64,000 nucleotides of DNA from an uncultured Subdoligranulum sp. GTDB lineage: Bacteria; Bacillota; Clostridia; Oscillospirales; Ruminococcaceae. Each line of letters begins with the position of its first letter. The stretch's first letter is position 1. The stretch covers positions 29,855 to 93,854 of the forward strand of contig CALZZE010000009.1 of NCBI GenBank assembly GCA_945830575.1, given 5' to 3'. Below the pieces are notes generated by a model that saw only the letters and a list, made by a program, of their open reading frames with translations, searched no databases and was not told where the DNA came from. Both the position numbers and the translations under genes were made by a program. This document shows positions 23,448 through 32,504 of this stretch, one piece after another.

Positions 23448-25700
23448 ATGCAAAAACTTAAAACGCTGCTGACGCGGCACGGTGCGCTGTTCGGGGCGCT
23501 GCTGGTACTGGTGTGTGCGCTGCTCTTTGCCGCGTGGACATGGTATGACCTGTCCTTCACGGTGGACAACGTGAGCCAGTATGCCATTCAAAACGATGAA
23601 TACAGCCGCATCGTCCGCGTGCCGGACACCGGCCTGTATCAGCAGATCGAGCTGCCGGAGGACACCCGGCTGTATGGCGTGCGGTTGAATGTGGCAACCT
23701 ATGACCATGCCTTCCGCACCGGCGAGCTGGCGGTGGAGCTGGTGGATGGACAGGGCGCCCGTCTGGCGGGCACCAGCGTGACCTGCGTGGGCATGCTGGA
23801 CAACACCTTTGCGGATTTCCTGTTCGACGCCCCCTACACGCCCTCCGGGGATGAAACGCGGTGGCTGCGCGTCACTTTTGTGGAGCGGGGCGCGGCGGAC
23901 ACCAGCAACTTTTTGGACCGGGACTATCCCATCGGCCTGTGGGCCTGCCGCTCCGACAAGGAGAGCTGGCCCCTCACCGACGGGCTGGGCCGCAGCTATC
24001 ACGGCACCATCGCACTGCAATATATCACCAACTATTCCGGCACCGTATCCCGGCAGGTCGCCCTTGTGCTGGGCGGCTGCGTGGCGGTGGGGCTGACGGC
24101 GGCGTTCCTGCTGCTGTTCGCGGCAAAGGCGCCGCTGGCGGCGGCCTTCGCCGCGGCGGCGCTGGCGCTGGGCGTGGGCTTTGCGGTGCTCACCCCGCCC
24201 ATGGTGGCTCCCGATGAGTACACCCATCTGGCGGTGAGCTACTACCGGGCCAGCCAGCTGTCCGGCCAGACGCCGGTGAACGGGGAGGACTATCTGCTGG
24301 TGCGCCGGTGTGACGCCCGGTATTTCAAGTCCGTCACCGGGGACATCGGCATTTTCGCCTACAAGCAGGCGGCGGACGGCCTGCGGGAATCCGGCTGCGA
24401 CGCCGCCCTCACCGCGGTGTCCAACACCCAGGCGGACACCTCCCGCCAGACGGTGCTGTATCTGGGCCAGATCGCCGGGGTGTGGCTGGCCCGCCGTCTG
24501 GGCCTTGGCTATTTTGCCATGGTGCTGCTGGGGCGGCTGTGCAATCTGCTGGTGTATCTGGCGCTGGCTACGCTGGCGGTGGCGCTGGCGCCCCGGACGG
24601 TGCGTCCGGTGTTCGCGGCGGTGGGGCTGCTGCCCATGTCGCTGCAGCTGGCGGCCAGCTTTTCGGCGGACGCCACCCTGCTGGGGGCGCTGTTCGCCTT
24701 TACGGCGCTGGTGCTGCGCCTGCGGGAGCATCCCGCCGCCCGGTGGGAGCTGGTGCTGCTGGCACTGCTGACGGCGGCCACCGCGCCCCTCAAGGCGGTG
24801 TATCTGCCGGTGATTTTGCTGCTGATCCTGATTCCGGGGGCACATCTGGGCCGCCGGGGCACTCTCTGGAAAGCCGGCCTGCTGGCGCTGGCGGCGCTGC
24901 TGTGGGCGGCGGTGAACCTGTCCTCGCTGCACTACGCCGCCCGAGATTTGGATTTTGTGGGCCTTGCCCGGGGCGGCCTGCTGGCGCTGGTGCTGCTGGC
25001 CGTGCTGGCGGTGCTGGCGCTGCTGCTCCGCCGCCATCCCAAAGCGCTGCACGCCGCCAAAGCGGCGGCGCCCTTCGGGGCTTTGGCGGCCGCCGCGGTG
25101 GTGTTTTATAAACTCACCCACATGTACGGCGGCCTGACGCCGGAGCAAATTGCCGGGGGCATCCAGCCCAACGGCGATTCCATCTACACCTATTCGGTGG
25201 GGTATGTGCTGCGCAACCTGCCCGGCACTCTCAAGCTGATGGCCCGCAGCGCCGCCGACCAGGGCGCGCTGTGGTTACAGGGGCTTTTGGGCACCACGCT
25301 GGGAGAACCCATCGTCTACCGGCTGGACGTGAGCTGGCTGCTGGGCGTGGGGCTGGTGCTGGCGCTGCTGGCGGCGGCGCTGCCCGCCGCCGAAGGCCCC
25401 CGGCTCACGCTGTCCCGCCGGGAACGGTGGGGCGTGGGCGGCGTGGTGGTGTGCGCCGTGGCGCTGACCTTTGTGGCGGCGCTGAGCTGGACCCCCATCA
25501 ACTACGCCACCCTGTTTGGGATGCAGGGCCGCTACTGGCTGCCTGTGCTGCCGCTGGCGCTCTGCCTTGCGGCGGGAGGCCGCACCGTCACCGCACAAAA
25601 ACCGCTGGGCCGCAAGGCCGTGTTCGCGGTGCTGTGCCTTACTTCGCTTGTCATGCTGCAAGGGTACCATCTGTATGCCGCCTGGCAGCCTGTACAATAA
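23448..25700 (+). CDS. Large polytopic membrane protein, DUF2142 family
   Basis: 750 residues. One N-terminal helix (about 12-28) is followed by a roughly 180-residue extracytoplasmic beta-rich domain, then 10-12 hydrophobic segments to the C-terminus. The conserved element PPMVAPDEYTHLAVSYY near 250-266 places the acidic pair in the first loop of the polytopic part, as in DUF2142 and related GT-C type glycosyltransferases. A lipid-linked sugar transfer or cell-surface glycan role is a reasonable guess, not shown. The ATG follows AGGAGG by seven bases. It is not clearly linked to neighbours; the next gene begins 36 bases later without a terminator. Confidence 0.82.
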   Translation: MQKLKTLLTRHGALFGALLVLVCALLFAAWTWYDLSFTVDNVSQYAIQNDEYSRIVRVPDTGLYQQIELPEDTRLYGVRLNVATYDHAFRTGELAVELVDGQGARLAGTSVTCVGMLDNTFADFLFDAPYTPSGDETRWLRVTFVERGAADTSNFLDRDYPIGLWACRSDKESWPLTDGLGRSYHGTIALQYITNYSGTVSRQVALVLGGCVAVGLTAAFLLLFAAKAPLAAAFAAAALALGVGFAVLTPPMVAPDEYTHLAVSYYRASQLSGQTPVNGEDYLLVRRCDARYFKSVTGDIGIFAYKQAADGLRESGCDAALTAVSNTQADTSRQTVLYLGQIAGVWLARRLGLGYFAMVLLGRLCNLLVYLALATLAVALAPRTVRPVFAAVGLLPMSLQLAASFSADATLLGALFAFTALVLRLREHPAARWELVLLALLTAATAPLKAVYLPVILLLILIPGAHLGRRGTLWKAGLLALAALLWAAVNLSSLHYAARDLDFVGLARGGLLALVLLAVLAVLALLLRRHPKALHAAKAAAPFGALAAAAVVFYKLTHMYGGLTPEQIAGGIQPNGDSIYTYSVGYVLRNLPGTLKLMARSAADQGALWLQGLLGTTLGEPIVYRLDVSWLLGVGLVLALLAAALPAAEGPRLTLSRRERWGVGGVVVCAVALTFVAALSWTPINYATLFGMQGRYWLPVLPLALCLAAGGRTVTAQKPLGRKAVFAVLCLTSLVMLQGYHLYAAWQPVQ

Positions 25701-25736
25701 ATAGAGAAAATAGAGAATGAGAAAGGAACCACTACC

Positions 25737-25943
25737 ATGACTGTCAAACGTGATACCATCATTGCCGAAATTCTGCAAAACGACCCCGCGCAGGGCTGCG
25801 TGCCCATCTTCCTGGCCACCGGCATGCACTGCCTGGGCTGCATGGCCGCCCACGGCGAGACGGTGGAGGAGGCCTGCATGGTCCACGGCGTGGACCCGGA
25901 TGCCCTCATCGCCCAGCTGAATGACTACTTTGCGCACCAGTAA
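25737..25943 (+). CDS. DUF1858 (hybrid-cluster-associated) small protein
   Basis: 68 residues forming one DUF1858 domain: an N-terminal helix (DTIIAEILQNDP), then the characteristic GMHCLGCMAAHGETVEEAC with Cys32, Cys35 and Cys47, and the closing helix DALIAQLNDYF. Family members are thought to be redox or metal-binding and often precede hybrid-cluster or tRNA-modification genes. AAAGGAACC precedes the ATG. It overlaps trmK by 23 bases. Confidence 0.9.
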   Translation: MTVKRDTIIAEILQNDPAQGCVPIFLATGMHCLGCMAAHGETVEEACMVHGVDPDALIAQLNDYFAHQ

Positions 25944-26604
25944 TTCCCCGGCTCTGGACGCCCGCCTTTCCGCCGCCGCGGCCTATGTGCGCCCCGGCCA
26001 TGCCGCCGCCGACATCGGCTGCGACCACGGAAAGCTGAGCGCGTATCTGGCGTCCACCGGGCGCTGCCCGGTGGTGTACGCCTGTGATCTGCGCCCCGGC
26101 CCGCTGCAAAAAGCCCGCGCCGCCTGTGCCCCGTTGGGGGAGCGGGTGCAGCTGCGGCTGGGCAGCGGGCTTTCTGTGCTGCGCCCCGGGGAGGCGGACG
26201 ACATCATCATTGCCGGCATGGGCGCCGAGACCATCATGGAAATTCTGGACGCCGCGCCCTGGGTGTTTGACGCCCGGTACAATCTGGTGCTGGTGCCCGC
26301 CACCAAGCACACGCTGCTGCGCCGCTGGCTGGCCCAGCGGGGCTTTGCGCTGCAAGCGGAAACGCTGTGCCGGGCCGCCGGGCGGCTGTACGCCGTCATG
26401 AACGCCCGCTACACCGGCGAAACGACCCCCGAGCCGGAGCTGCGCTGGTGTGTCACCGGCCTGACGGACGGCCAGCCGGAGGCGGCAGCTTACCGGGCCG
26501 CCCAGTGCGTCAAGCTGGAAAAATACCGCCGGGGCGTCACCGACCCGGCACAGGCGGCGCGTCTGGACGCGCTCATCCGTACATTGAAGGAAGAAGGGAA
26601 CTGA
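25921..26604 (+). CDS. trmK: tRNA (adenine-22-N1)-methyltransferase TrmK
   Basis: 227 residues. Rossmann methyltransferase with the SAM motif DIGCDHGKLSAYLA near 31-44, ACDLRPGPLQKA near 54-65 and the catalytic-region IIIAGMGAETIMEIL near 96-110, characteristic of the TrmK/YqfN family. It methylates A22 in the D-loop of tRNAs. The start overlapping DUF1858 is the first ATG in frame; a TTG nine bases later is possible. It is followed by a Nif3-family gene, the order seen in Bacillus yqfN-yqfO. Confidence 0.94.
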   Translation: MTTLRTSNSPALDARLSAAAAYVRPGHAAADIGCDHGKLSAYLASTGRCPVVYACDLRPGPLQKARAACAPLGERVQLRLGSGLSVLRPGEADDIIIAGMGAETIMEILDAAPWVFDARYNLVLVPATKHTLLRRWLAQRGFALQAETLCRAAGRLYAVMNARYTGETTPEPELRWCVTGLTDGQPEAAAYRAAQCVKLEKYRRGVTDPAQAARLDALIRTLKEEGN

Positions 26605-26606
26605 CC

Positions 26607-27359
26607 ATGGCTTACACTCCCCAACAAGTGCTGGAGATTTTACAGCAGCTTGCCCCCGCCGAGCTGGCCTGCCACTGGGACAACGTGGGCCTGCTGGTGG
26701 ATGCGGGCCGTCCCGTCACCGCCATCGCCACCGCGCTGGACATCACCCCCGCCGTGGTGGGGGAGGCCGCGCTGAACGGCTGTCAGCTCATCGTGTCCCA
26801 TCACCCGGTCATTTTTGACCCCCTCAAGCGCCTTTCCGCCGGCGATGTGCCCGCGCTGCTGCTGCAAAACGGCATCTCGGCCATCTGCATGCACACCAAT
26901 CTGGACGCGGCGGAGGGCGGTGTCAACGATACCCTGTCCGACCTTCTGGGCATCCGGGACCGCCGCAATTTTGCCGAGAACTGCGGCCGCATCGGCACGC
27001 TGGCCCAGCCCGTCACCGCCGCCCAGCTGGCGGCGCTGTGCAAAGAAACGCTGTGCACCCGCTGCAAGTTTGTGGAGGCAGCCCGCCCCATCCGCACGCT
27101 GGCGGAGGTGAGCGGCGCGGGCGGCAGCTATCTGCAGGAGGCCATCGACCTTGGCGCGGACTGCCTTGTCACCGGCGAGGCGGCCCACCACATCGCGCTG
27201 CTGGCGAAACAGAAGGGCGTCGGCCTTGTGGTGGCGGGGCACTGGGGCACCGAGCATCCCATCGCCCGCGTGCTGGCGGAACAGCTGGCCGCCCGGCTGG
27301 ATGACACGGTGCACATTGCGCCGGCGCTGACTGACCGGGACCCCTACGACTATCTCTAA
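26607..27359 (+). CDS. Nif3-like dinuclear metal-centre protein (YqfO type)
   Basis: 250 residues. The Nif3 fold with its metal ligands: HWDNVGLLVD near 24-33, SHHPVIF near 64-70, HTNLDAAEGG near 97-106, and HWGTEHPI near 211-218 with the late His and Glu. Members form hexameric toroids with two metal ions; a GTP cyclohydrolase-like or tRNA-related activity has been suggested for relatives, but the role is unsettled. It lacks the inserted PII-like domain of Bacillus YqfO. It is two bases after trmK and 12 bases before rqcH. Confidence 0.94.
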   Translation: MAYTPQQVLEILQQLAPAELACHWDNVGLLVDAGRPVTAIATALDITPAVVGEAALNGCQLIVSHHPVIFDPLKRLSAGDVPALLLQNGISAICMHTNLDAAEGGVNDTLSDLLGIRDRRNFAENCGRIGTLAQPVTAAQLAALCKETLCTRCKFVEAARPIRTLAEVSGAGGSYLQEAIDLGADCLVTGEAAHHIALLAKQKGVGLVVAGHWGTEHPIARVLAEQLAARLDDTVHIAPALTDRDPYDYL

Positions 27360-27371
27360 AAGGAGGACCCC

Positions 27372-29126
27372 ATGGCTCTGGATGCCGCGACACTGGCCCT
27401 TGTGGCCGAGGAACTGAAAAGTAAACTGCTGGACGCCAAGATCGACAAGATCTTTGAGCCGACCCGGGACGAGGTGCTCATCACGCTGCGCACCCGCACC
27501 GAGACCCACCGGCTGCTACTGTCCGCCCGCAGCGGCTCCGCCCGGGTCTGCCTGACAAAGGAAAGCTTTGAAAACCCCCTCACGCCGCCGGGCTTCTGCA
27601 TGCTGCTGCGCAAGCACCTCACCGGCGGGCGGCTCATCGGCCTGCGCCGGGAGCCGGGGGACCGCATCGTCTTTTTTGACTTCAAATGCACCAACGAGAT
27701 GGGCGACCTTGTCACCAACACGGTGGCCGCCGAGCTGATGGGCCGCTACTCCAATCTGGTGCTGGTGCAGAACGGCCGCATCATCGATGCGCTGAAACGG
27801 GTGGATTTTGAGGACAGCGAGATCCGTCAGCTGCTGCCCGGCCTGCCCTACACGCTGCCGCCCAAGCCCGCCAAGCCGGATTTTCTGGACATTTCCGGCG
27901 CGCAGATGGTGGCCGCCGCCTGCGAAAAGGAGCTGCCCCCCGCCGCGGCGCTGGGCAAAACGGCGGCAGGGGTCGGCCCGGTGGTCATGCGGGAGGCGGT
28001 CTGCCGGGCGCTGGGGGAGACCCCCGCCATGGCCTGCGACCTGACGGCCGACGAACGCGCCCGTCTGGCCGCCGCGCTGGACGAACTGAAAGCGGAGCAT
28101 GCCGCCGGGGGCACCCCCACGGCGGTGCGCATCCCGCAGGAGGACGGCGTGCAGAAGCCGGTGGAGTTCAGCTGGTTCACCCCCCGCCAGTACGGCGAGG
28201 GTGCGGTGCTCACCGCCTACGCCAGCTACAGCGAGCTGCTGGAGGACTACTACGCCACCAAGGACCGGGCGGAGCGGCTGCGCCAGAAAAGCCGGGAACT
28301 GTACAAGGCGGTGCACAACCTGCACGAGCGCGCCGTGCGCAAGCAGGCCGCCCGCAGGGAGGAGCTGGCCCAGAGCACCAAAGCGGACACGCTGCGCCTG
28401 TACGGCGAGCTTTTGCAGGCCAACCTGTGGGCCTGCCGCAAGGGCGACCGGCAGGTGACGGTGCAGAACTACTACACCGGCGAGGAGGTCACCATCAGGC
28501 TGGACCCCCGCCTTGCCCCCAACGAGAACGCCCAGAAATACTTCAAGGATTACAAAAAGAAGCAGACCGCCGCCGTCATGCTGCAAAAGCTGCTGGTGGA
28601 GGGGGAGAGCGAGATCGAGTACCTGTCCACCGTGCTGTACGAGGTGGAGAGCGCCCCCGGCGAACAGGCCCTCAACGAGATCCGCGCCGAGCTGAAAGGG
28701 CAAGGGTACTTAAAATACTACAAGCAGCGGGACCGCAAGCAGAAGCCCGCGGATTTCCTGCGCTACACCTCCAGCGACGGATTTGAGATTCTGGTGGGCC
28801 GCAACAACCTGCAAAACGACAAGCTGACGCTGCACACCGCCCGCGGCAAGGACGTGTGGTTCCATGTGCAGAAGGCCCCCGGCAGCCATTGCGTGGTGAT
28901 GAGCCGGGGCGAGGACGTGCCGGACACCACCCGGCAGGAGGCCGCCGAGCTGGCGGTGCTGCACTCCAGCCAGAACGGCGGCGCCAAGGTGGCGGTAGAC
29001 ACCACCGAGGTGAAAAACATCTGGAAGGCCAACGGCGCCAAGCCCGGCATGGTGCTGTACGAGGTGTACTCCACCGTCTACGTCACCCCCCGGGAGGGCC
29101 TGCAGGACAAGCTGCGCAAAAAATAA
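27372..29126 (+). CDS. rqcH: RqcH (NFACT family), ribosome quality control factor
   Basis: 584 residues. The order NFACT-N (about 1-200), helix-hairpin-helix and coiled-coil (about 230-430, rich in KSRELYKAVHNLHERAVRKQ), and NFACT-R (about 455-565) is complete. RqcH binds stalled 50S subunits with peptidyl-tRNA and adds C-terminal alanine tails that mark the nascent chain for degradation. Landmarks: LTPPGFCMLLRKHL near 73-86, DGFEILVGRNNLQNDKL near 466 and DVWFHVQKAPGSH near 491. An AGGAGG site follows the nif3 stop. Older annotation calls this family fibronectin-binding protein. Confidence 0.96.
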   Translation: MALDAATLALVAEELKSKLLDAKIDKIFEPTRDEVLITLRTRTETHRLLLSARSGSARVCLTKESFENPLTPPGFCMLLRKHLTGGRLIGLRREPGDRIVFFDFKCTNEMGDLVTNTVAAELMGRYSNLVLVQNGRIIDALKRVDFEDSEIRQLLPGLPYTLPPKPAKPDFLDISGAQMVAAACEKELPPAAALGKTAAGVGPVVMREAVCRALGETPAMACDLTADERARLAAALDELKAEHAAGGTPTAVRIPQEDGVQKPVEFSWFTPRQYGEGAVLTAYASYSELLEDYYATKDRAERLRQKSRELYKAVHNLHERAVRKQAARREELAQSTKADTLRLYGELLQANLWACRKGDRQVTVQNYYTGEEVTIRLDPRLAPNENAQKYFKDYKKKQTAAVMLQKLLVEGESEIEYLSTVLYEVESAPGEQALNEIRAELKGQGYLKYYKQRDRKQKPADFLRYTSSDGFEILVGRNNLQNDKLTLHTARGKDVWFHVQKAPGSHCVVMSRGEDVPDTTRQEAAELAVLHSSQNGGAKVAVDTTEVKNIWKANGAKPGMVLYEVYSTVYVTPREGLQDKLRKK

Positions 29127-29138
29127 AACAATGCCCCC

Positions 29139-29166
29139 TTGCAAAATCCGGTCAATCCGGTATGAT
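29139..29166 (+). promoter_or_regulatory. Promoter of the TetR-hydrolase-methyltransferase operon
   Basis: TTGCAA (29139-29144), a 16-base spacer, TATGAT (29161-29166). The spacer contains an extra operator half-site ccggtcaa (29148-29155). Confidence 0.78.
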
Positions 29167-29170
29167 GGAA

Positions 29171-29186
29171 TTGACCGGCCGGTCAA
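29171..29186 (+). promoter_or_regulatory. TetR operator, perfect 16-bp palindrome
   Basis: TTGACCGGCCGGTCAA lies five bases after the -10 and 24 bases before the regulator start. Its position over the transcription start fits autorepression by the TetR protein encoded next. Confidence 0.8.
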
Positions 29187-29209
29187 ACCCGATGCAAGGG
29201 GGTATTGTT

Positions 29210-29824
29210 ATGGAATTCAAGGATCTGCCCAAGGCGCGGCGGCAGAAAATCATGGACGCCGCCATGGAGGAGTTCGCCGCCCACGATTACCGGGGCGCCA
29301 ACACCGAGACCATCGCCGCCAAGGGCGGCATCTCCAAGGGACTGCTGTTTTACTACTTCAAAAACAAAAAATCCCTCTACCTCACGCTGGTGCGCCACGC
29401 GGGCGCGGTGGTGGAGCGGGCCATGCAGCTGGAACCCGCCCCGCCGGGCACCGACCTGTTTGACTACCTGAACGAGCTGGCGGGCAAAAAAATTGCGGTG
29501 CTGGAATCCATGCCCGCGCTGGTGCAGTTCAGCGTGCGGGTGTTCTATGACGGCGGCGCGCAGGTCAGCCCCGCCATCAACCGGTTTCTTCTGCACTACA
29601 CCGATGAACTGTTTGACAAATATCTCTCGCAGGTGGACACCTCCCGCTTTAAGCCGGGGTTCACGCCCCGCAAGGCCATCGACCTGCTGATCTATCTGAC
29701 GGACGGCTACGTCCACAGCCTCCTGATGGCGGGACAGCCGCTGGATGTGCCGGAACTGTACCGCCAATACCACATCTGGCAGGAGATGGTGCGGGATTTT
29801 GTATACAAAACGGAGGAACCATGA
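29210..29824 (+). CDS. TetR family transcriptional regulator
   Basis: 204 residues. The N-terminal helix-turn-helix is NTETIAAKGGISKGLLFYYFKNKKSLY (about 31-57), preceded by the family start ARRQKIMDAAMEEFAAHDY. The C-terminal ligand domain is helical and not diagnostic. GGGGG lies upstream of the ATG. A perfect palindrome in its own promoter suggests autorepression, and the two downstream genes, each overlapping the previous one by ATGA, would be controlled with it. The inducer is unknown; a lipophilic compound is possible given the partner genes. Confidence 0.92.
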   Translation: MEFKDLPKARRQKIMDAAMEEFAAHDYRGANTETIAAKGGISKGLLFYYFKNKKSLYLTLVRHAGAVVERAMQLEPAPPGTDLFDYLNELAGKKIAVLESMPALVQFSVRVFYDGGAQVSPAINRFLLHYTDELFDKYLSQVDTSRFKPGFTPRKAIDLLIYLTDGYVHSLLMAGQPLDVPELYRQYHIWQEMVRDFVYKTEEP

Positions 29825-30636
29825 CGGAACGACTGCTGAACACCCCAAAGGGCGTCATCCATTACTGGGTGGGCGGAACGCGGGAGGGCACGCCGCTGGT
29901 GTTTCTGCCGGGGCTGACCGCCGACCACCGGCTGTTCCGGTTCCAGCTGGAACAATTTGAAAAAACCAACCCGGTGCTGGTGTGGGACGCGCCGGGCCAC
30001 GGAGCCTCCCGCCCCTTCACGCTGGATTTCACCCTGATGGACAAGGCGGGGTGGCTGGAGGAGATTTTAGACAGGGAAGAGCCGTTCCGCCGCCCGGTGC
30101 TGGTGGGGCAGTCCATGGGCGGCTATCTGTCCCAGTGCTTTTTGCAGCGTTGTCCGGGGCGGGCGCGGGGCTTCGTCTGCATCGATTCCGCGCCGCTCCA
30201 GCGCAGCTGCTACACCGCCGCCGAGCTGTGGATGCTCAAGCACTGTGAGACCATGTACCGCTGCTACCCATGGGAGGCGCTGGTGAAGGCCGGTTCCGAC
30301 GGCTGTGCAACCAGTGCGCAGGGGCGCGCCCTCATGCGGGAGATGCTGGCGGATTACCAAAGCCGGGAATATGCCCGGCTGGCGGGACACGGGTTCCGGA
30401 TGCTGGCCGAGGCGGTGGAACAAAACCTGCCTTACAGGCTGGACTGCCCCACGCTGCTGCTCTGCGGCGAGCGTGACCAGGCGGGCTTCACCAGACGGTA
30501 CAACCGAAACTGGGAAAAACGGACGGGCATCCCGGTGCTGTGGGTGCCCGGTGCGGGACACAATTCCAACACCGACGCGCCGGAGTTTGTCAACGATGCA
30601 ATCAAACACTTTATAAAGGAAAGAGTGACGGTATGA
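29821..30636 (+). CDS. Cytoplasmic alpha/beta hydrolase in the TetR operon
   Basis: 271 residues without a signal peptide. Residues: FLPGLTADHRLFRF near 28-42 (oxyanion loop), WDAPGHGASRP near 56, nucleophile Ser98 in GQSMGG, acid in LLCGERDQAG near 218 and His in PGAGHNSN near 242. It is closest in pattern to epoxide-hydrolase-like/esterase hydrolases. The substrate is not readable. It is coupled at both ends by ATGA overlaps with tetR and the methyltransferase. Confidence 0.9.
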   Translation: MTERLLNTPKGVIHYWVGGTREGTPLVFLPGLTADHRLFRFQLEQFEKTNPVLVWDAPGHGASRPFTLDFTLMDKAGWLEEILDREEPFRRPVLVGQSMGGYLSQCFLQRCPGRARGFVCIDSAPLQRSCYTAAELWMLKHCETMYRCYPWEALVKAGSDGCATSAQGRALMREMLADYQSREYARLAGHGFRMLAEAVEQNLPYRLDCPTLLLCGERDQAGFTRRYNRNWEKRTGIPVLWVPGAGHNSNTDAPEFVNDAIKHFIKERVTV

Positions 30637-31301
30637 AAAAACTGGCGGTACAGGCCTTTGCCAAGGCGGGCGCGGGCCTGCTGCTCTGTGGGCTGCTGCT
30701 GTTCGGCCCGGCGGGTACGCTGCATTGGGCCGGGGCGTGGCGCTTTCTGGCGGTGCTGTTCCTCCCCATGGTGGCCGTGGGGGTGGTGCTGCTGTGCAAA
30801 GACCCGGAACTGCTGAAAAAGCGGCTCAACGCCAAGGAGGAGCAGGCCACCCAGAGAGGGGTCATTCTGGTCAGCGCACTGCTGTTCGTGGCGGATTTCG
30901 TGCTCTGCGGGCTGGACTATCGGTTTGGCTGGTCGGCGCTGCCCGGCTGGCTGGAATGGGCAGCAATGGCGGCGTTCCTGCTGGGCTACGCCCTGTACGG
31001 CGAAGTGCTGCGGGAAAACGCATGGCTCTCCCGCACCGTGGAGGTACAGCAGGGGCAGCAGGTGGTGGACACCGGCCTGTACGGCGCGGTGCGCCATCCC
31101 ATGTACGCCGCCACGGTGCTGCTGTTCCTCTCGATGCCGCTGATTTTGGGGTCGCTGTGGGGCTTTGTGCTGCTGCTGGCCTACCCGGCGGTGCTGGTGC
31201 CCCGAATCCTCAACGAGGAGAAGGTGCTGAAGGAGGGCCTGCCCGGCTACGAGGCGTACATGCAGAAGGTTCGCTGGCGGCTGATTCCGTTTGTATGGTG
31301 A
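30633..31301 (+). CDS. Isoprenylcysteine carboxyl methyltransferase-like membrane protein
   Basis: 222 residues, about five transmembrane helices, with the ICMT/PEMT-type SAM-binding signature GLYGAVRHPMYAATVLLFLSMPL near 149-171 and the terminal EEKVLKEGLPGYEAYMQKVRWRLIPFVW. Bacterial members methylate small lipophilic molecules or phospholipids; the eukaryotic prenyl-Cys substrate does not apply. It is the last gene of the TetR operon. Together with the hydrolase it could process or detoxify a lipid-like ligand sensed by the regulator. Confidence 0.88.
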   Translation: MKKLAVQAFAKAGAGLLLCGLLLFGPAGTLHWAGAWRFLAVLFLPMVAVGVVLLCKDPELLKKRLNAKEEQATQRGVILVSALLFVADFVLCGLDYRFGWSALPGWLEWAAMAAFLLGYALYGEVLRENAWLSRTVEVQQGQQVVDTGLYGAVRHPMYAATVLLFLSMPLILGSLWGFVLLLAYPAVLVPRILNEEKVLKEGLPGYEAYMQKVRWRLIPFVW

Positions 31302-31323
31302 CTTGTAAAATTTTCTGCCCGTA

Positions 31324-31352
31324 TTGTGGGATGCGGGCCTTTCTGGTACAAT
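31324..31352 (+). promoter_or_regulatory. Promoter of the LysM-like lipoprotein gene
   Basis: TTGTGG (31324-31329), a 17-base spacer, TACAAT (31347-31352). Confidence 0.75.
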
Positions 31353-31376
31353 GGGGACACACAAGGAGGTGCGCCC

Positions 31377-32399
31377 ATGAAAAGAAAGGCTTGTCTTGCT
31401 CTCGCCCTGTCCGCGGCGCTGGCGCTGTCCGCCTGCGCAAAGGCTCCAGCTGCCGCTGTGGAAAGCCCCTCGCCCGGCGCGGACATGGAGCGCCGCATGG
31501 CGGAGCTGGCCCAGTGGATGGCCCAGATGTCCGGCCAGACGGCGGACTATGCCATGGAAGGCCCCCACCCGGCCCCGCTGGGGGAGAACGTACAGCTGCC
31601 GGAGGAGGGGGTGCCTCTGCGCGCCCTGTGGTGGGGCGGCAACGGCACGCTGGCGGACGCCGCCGCGGCCTACGGCCTGACGCCGGAGGAATTGCAGCAG
31701 CTGAATCCCGGCGTCACCGAGGAGGATTTCGCGGGGGAGGACGGCCTGTTCGCTTATCAGGAACTGACCCTCGGTGAATCATTGCGTCAGTTCTCCGATA
31801 CCCAGACTGTCACCATTCAGACGCCGTGGGTGCAGAATGAGGTTCAGCAGTCCCAGACCTATGAGGTGCCCGCCGCGCTGGATGAGCAGGCCGCGGCAGT
31901 CATGGCGGAGGCCTATGATTTCCTCTGGCACCTGGAGGTCAGCACCGGGTACTCTCCCGCCGAGCCGGTGGAGGGAAAAGTCAACCTGTTCCGGACGGTG
32001 GAGGGGGCGCGGTTCACCCGGTACTCGGATTTTGTGTCCTATCTGAACGCGGTGTTCACCCCGGAACTGGCCCAGACCTATGCCAGCGGCGCGTATTTCA
32101 ACGAGGAATGGGACTTCTATCTGGGCGGCTACATGGAGGGCGACAACGATGCACTGTGGCAGACCGCCGGCGACCGGGGCACAAACATCTATTACGCGGG
32201 CACCCTGTTCACCGAGCCGGAAACACAGCCGGACGGCAGCGTGACCTTCCGGCAGCTGAGCCTTCAGCTGGACGAGGAGACCTTTGCGGGCTGGGGCGGG
32301 GAAGACCCCCTTGTGCCTGCCTTCGCGGAGCCAAGCCTTGTACGGCTGGTGCCCACCGAAAACGGCTGGCGGGTGGCACAGCTCAGCCTGCCCTATTGA
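31377..32399 (+). CDS. Lipoprotein with a LysM-like segment
   Basis: 340 residues. The signal peptide ends in the lipobox LALSAC with Cys20. Residues about 85-130 (LADAAAAYGLTPEELQQLNPGVT) have the LysM-type pattern of a helix, LNPG turn and second helix, possibly a peptidoglycan-contacting module. The remainder, from about 150, is a mixed domain with YDFLWHLEVSTGYSP and FTRYSDFVSYLNAVFTPE, typical of small extracytoplasmic proteins of the DL-endopeptidase/IseA kind, and a C-terminal ENGWRVAQLSLPY strand. Function not established. An AAGGAGG site lies before the ATG. It is the last gene before the ribosomal cluster. Confidence 0.83.
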   Translation: MKRKACLALALSAALALSACAKAPAAAVESPSPGADMERRMAELAQWMAQMSGQTADYAMEGPHPAPLGENVQLPEEGVPLRALWWGGNGTLADAAAAYGLTPEELQQLNPGVTEEDFAGEDGLFAYQELTLGESLRQFSDTQTVTIQTPWVQNEVQQSQTYEVPAALDEQAAAVMAEAYDFLWHLEVSTGYSPAEPVEGKVNLFRTVEGARFTRYSDFVSYLNAVFTPELAQTYASGAYFNEEWDFYLGGYMEGDNDALWQTAGDRGTNIYYAGTLFTEPETQPDGSVTFRQLSLQLDEETFAGWGGEDPLVPAFAEPSLVRLVPTENGWRVAQLSLPY

Positions 32400-32469
32400 G
32401 CTATGGTTTGTGAATTTCGGCAAAACGCAGAAATTTTCAAAAAAATTTCTACTTTTTTTCCAAAAACAC

Positions 32470-32498
32470 TTGCAACGCCGGGAGACGTGTGTTATAAT
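32470..32498 (+). promoter_or_regulatory. Promoter of the S10-spc-alpha cluster
   Basis: TTGCAA (32470-32475), a 17-base spacer, TATAAT (32493-32498), about 345 bases before rpsJ. This is the only strong promoter seen before the 31-gene run. Confidence 0.88.
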
Positions 32499-32504
32499 AA
32501 CTCT

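Noticed and set aside
23304..25148. 614-codon minus-strand frame opposite the DUF2142 gene
   Set aside because: Gln/Arg/His-rich artefact opposite a well-behaved membrane protein.
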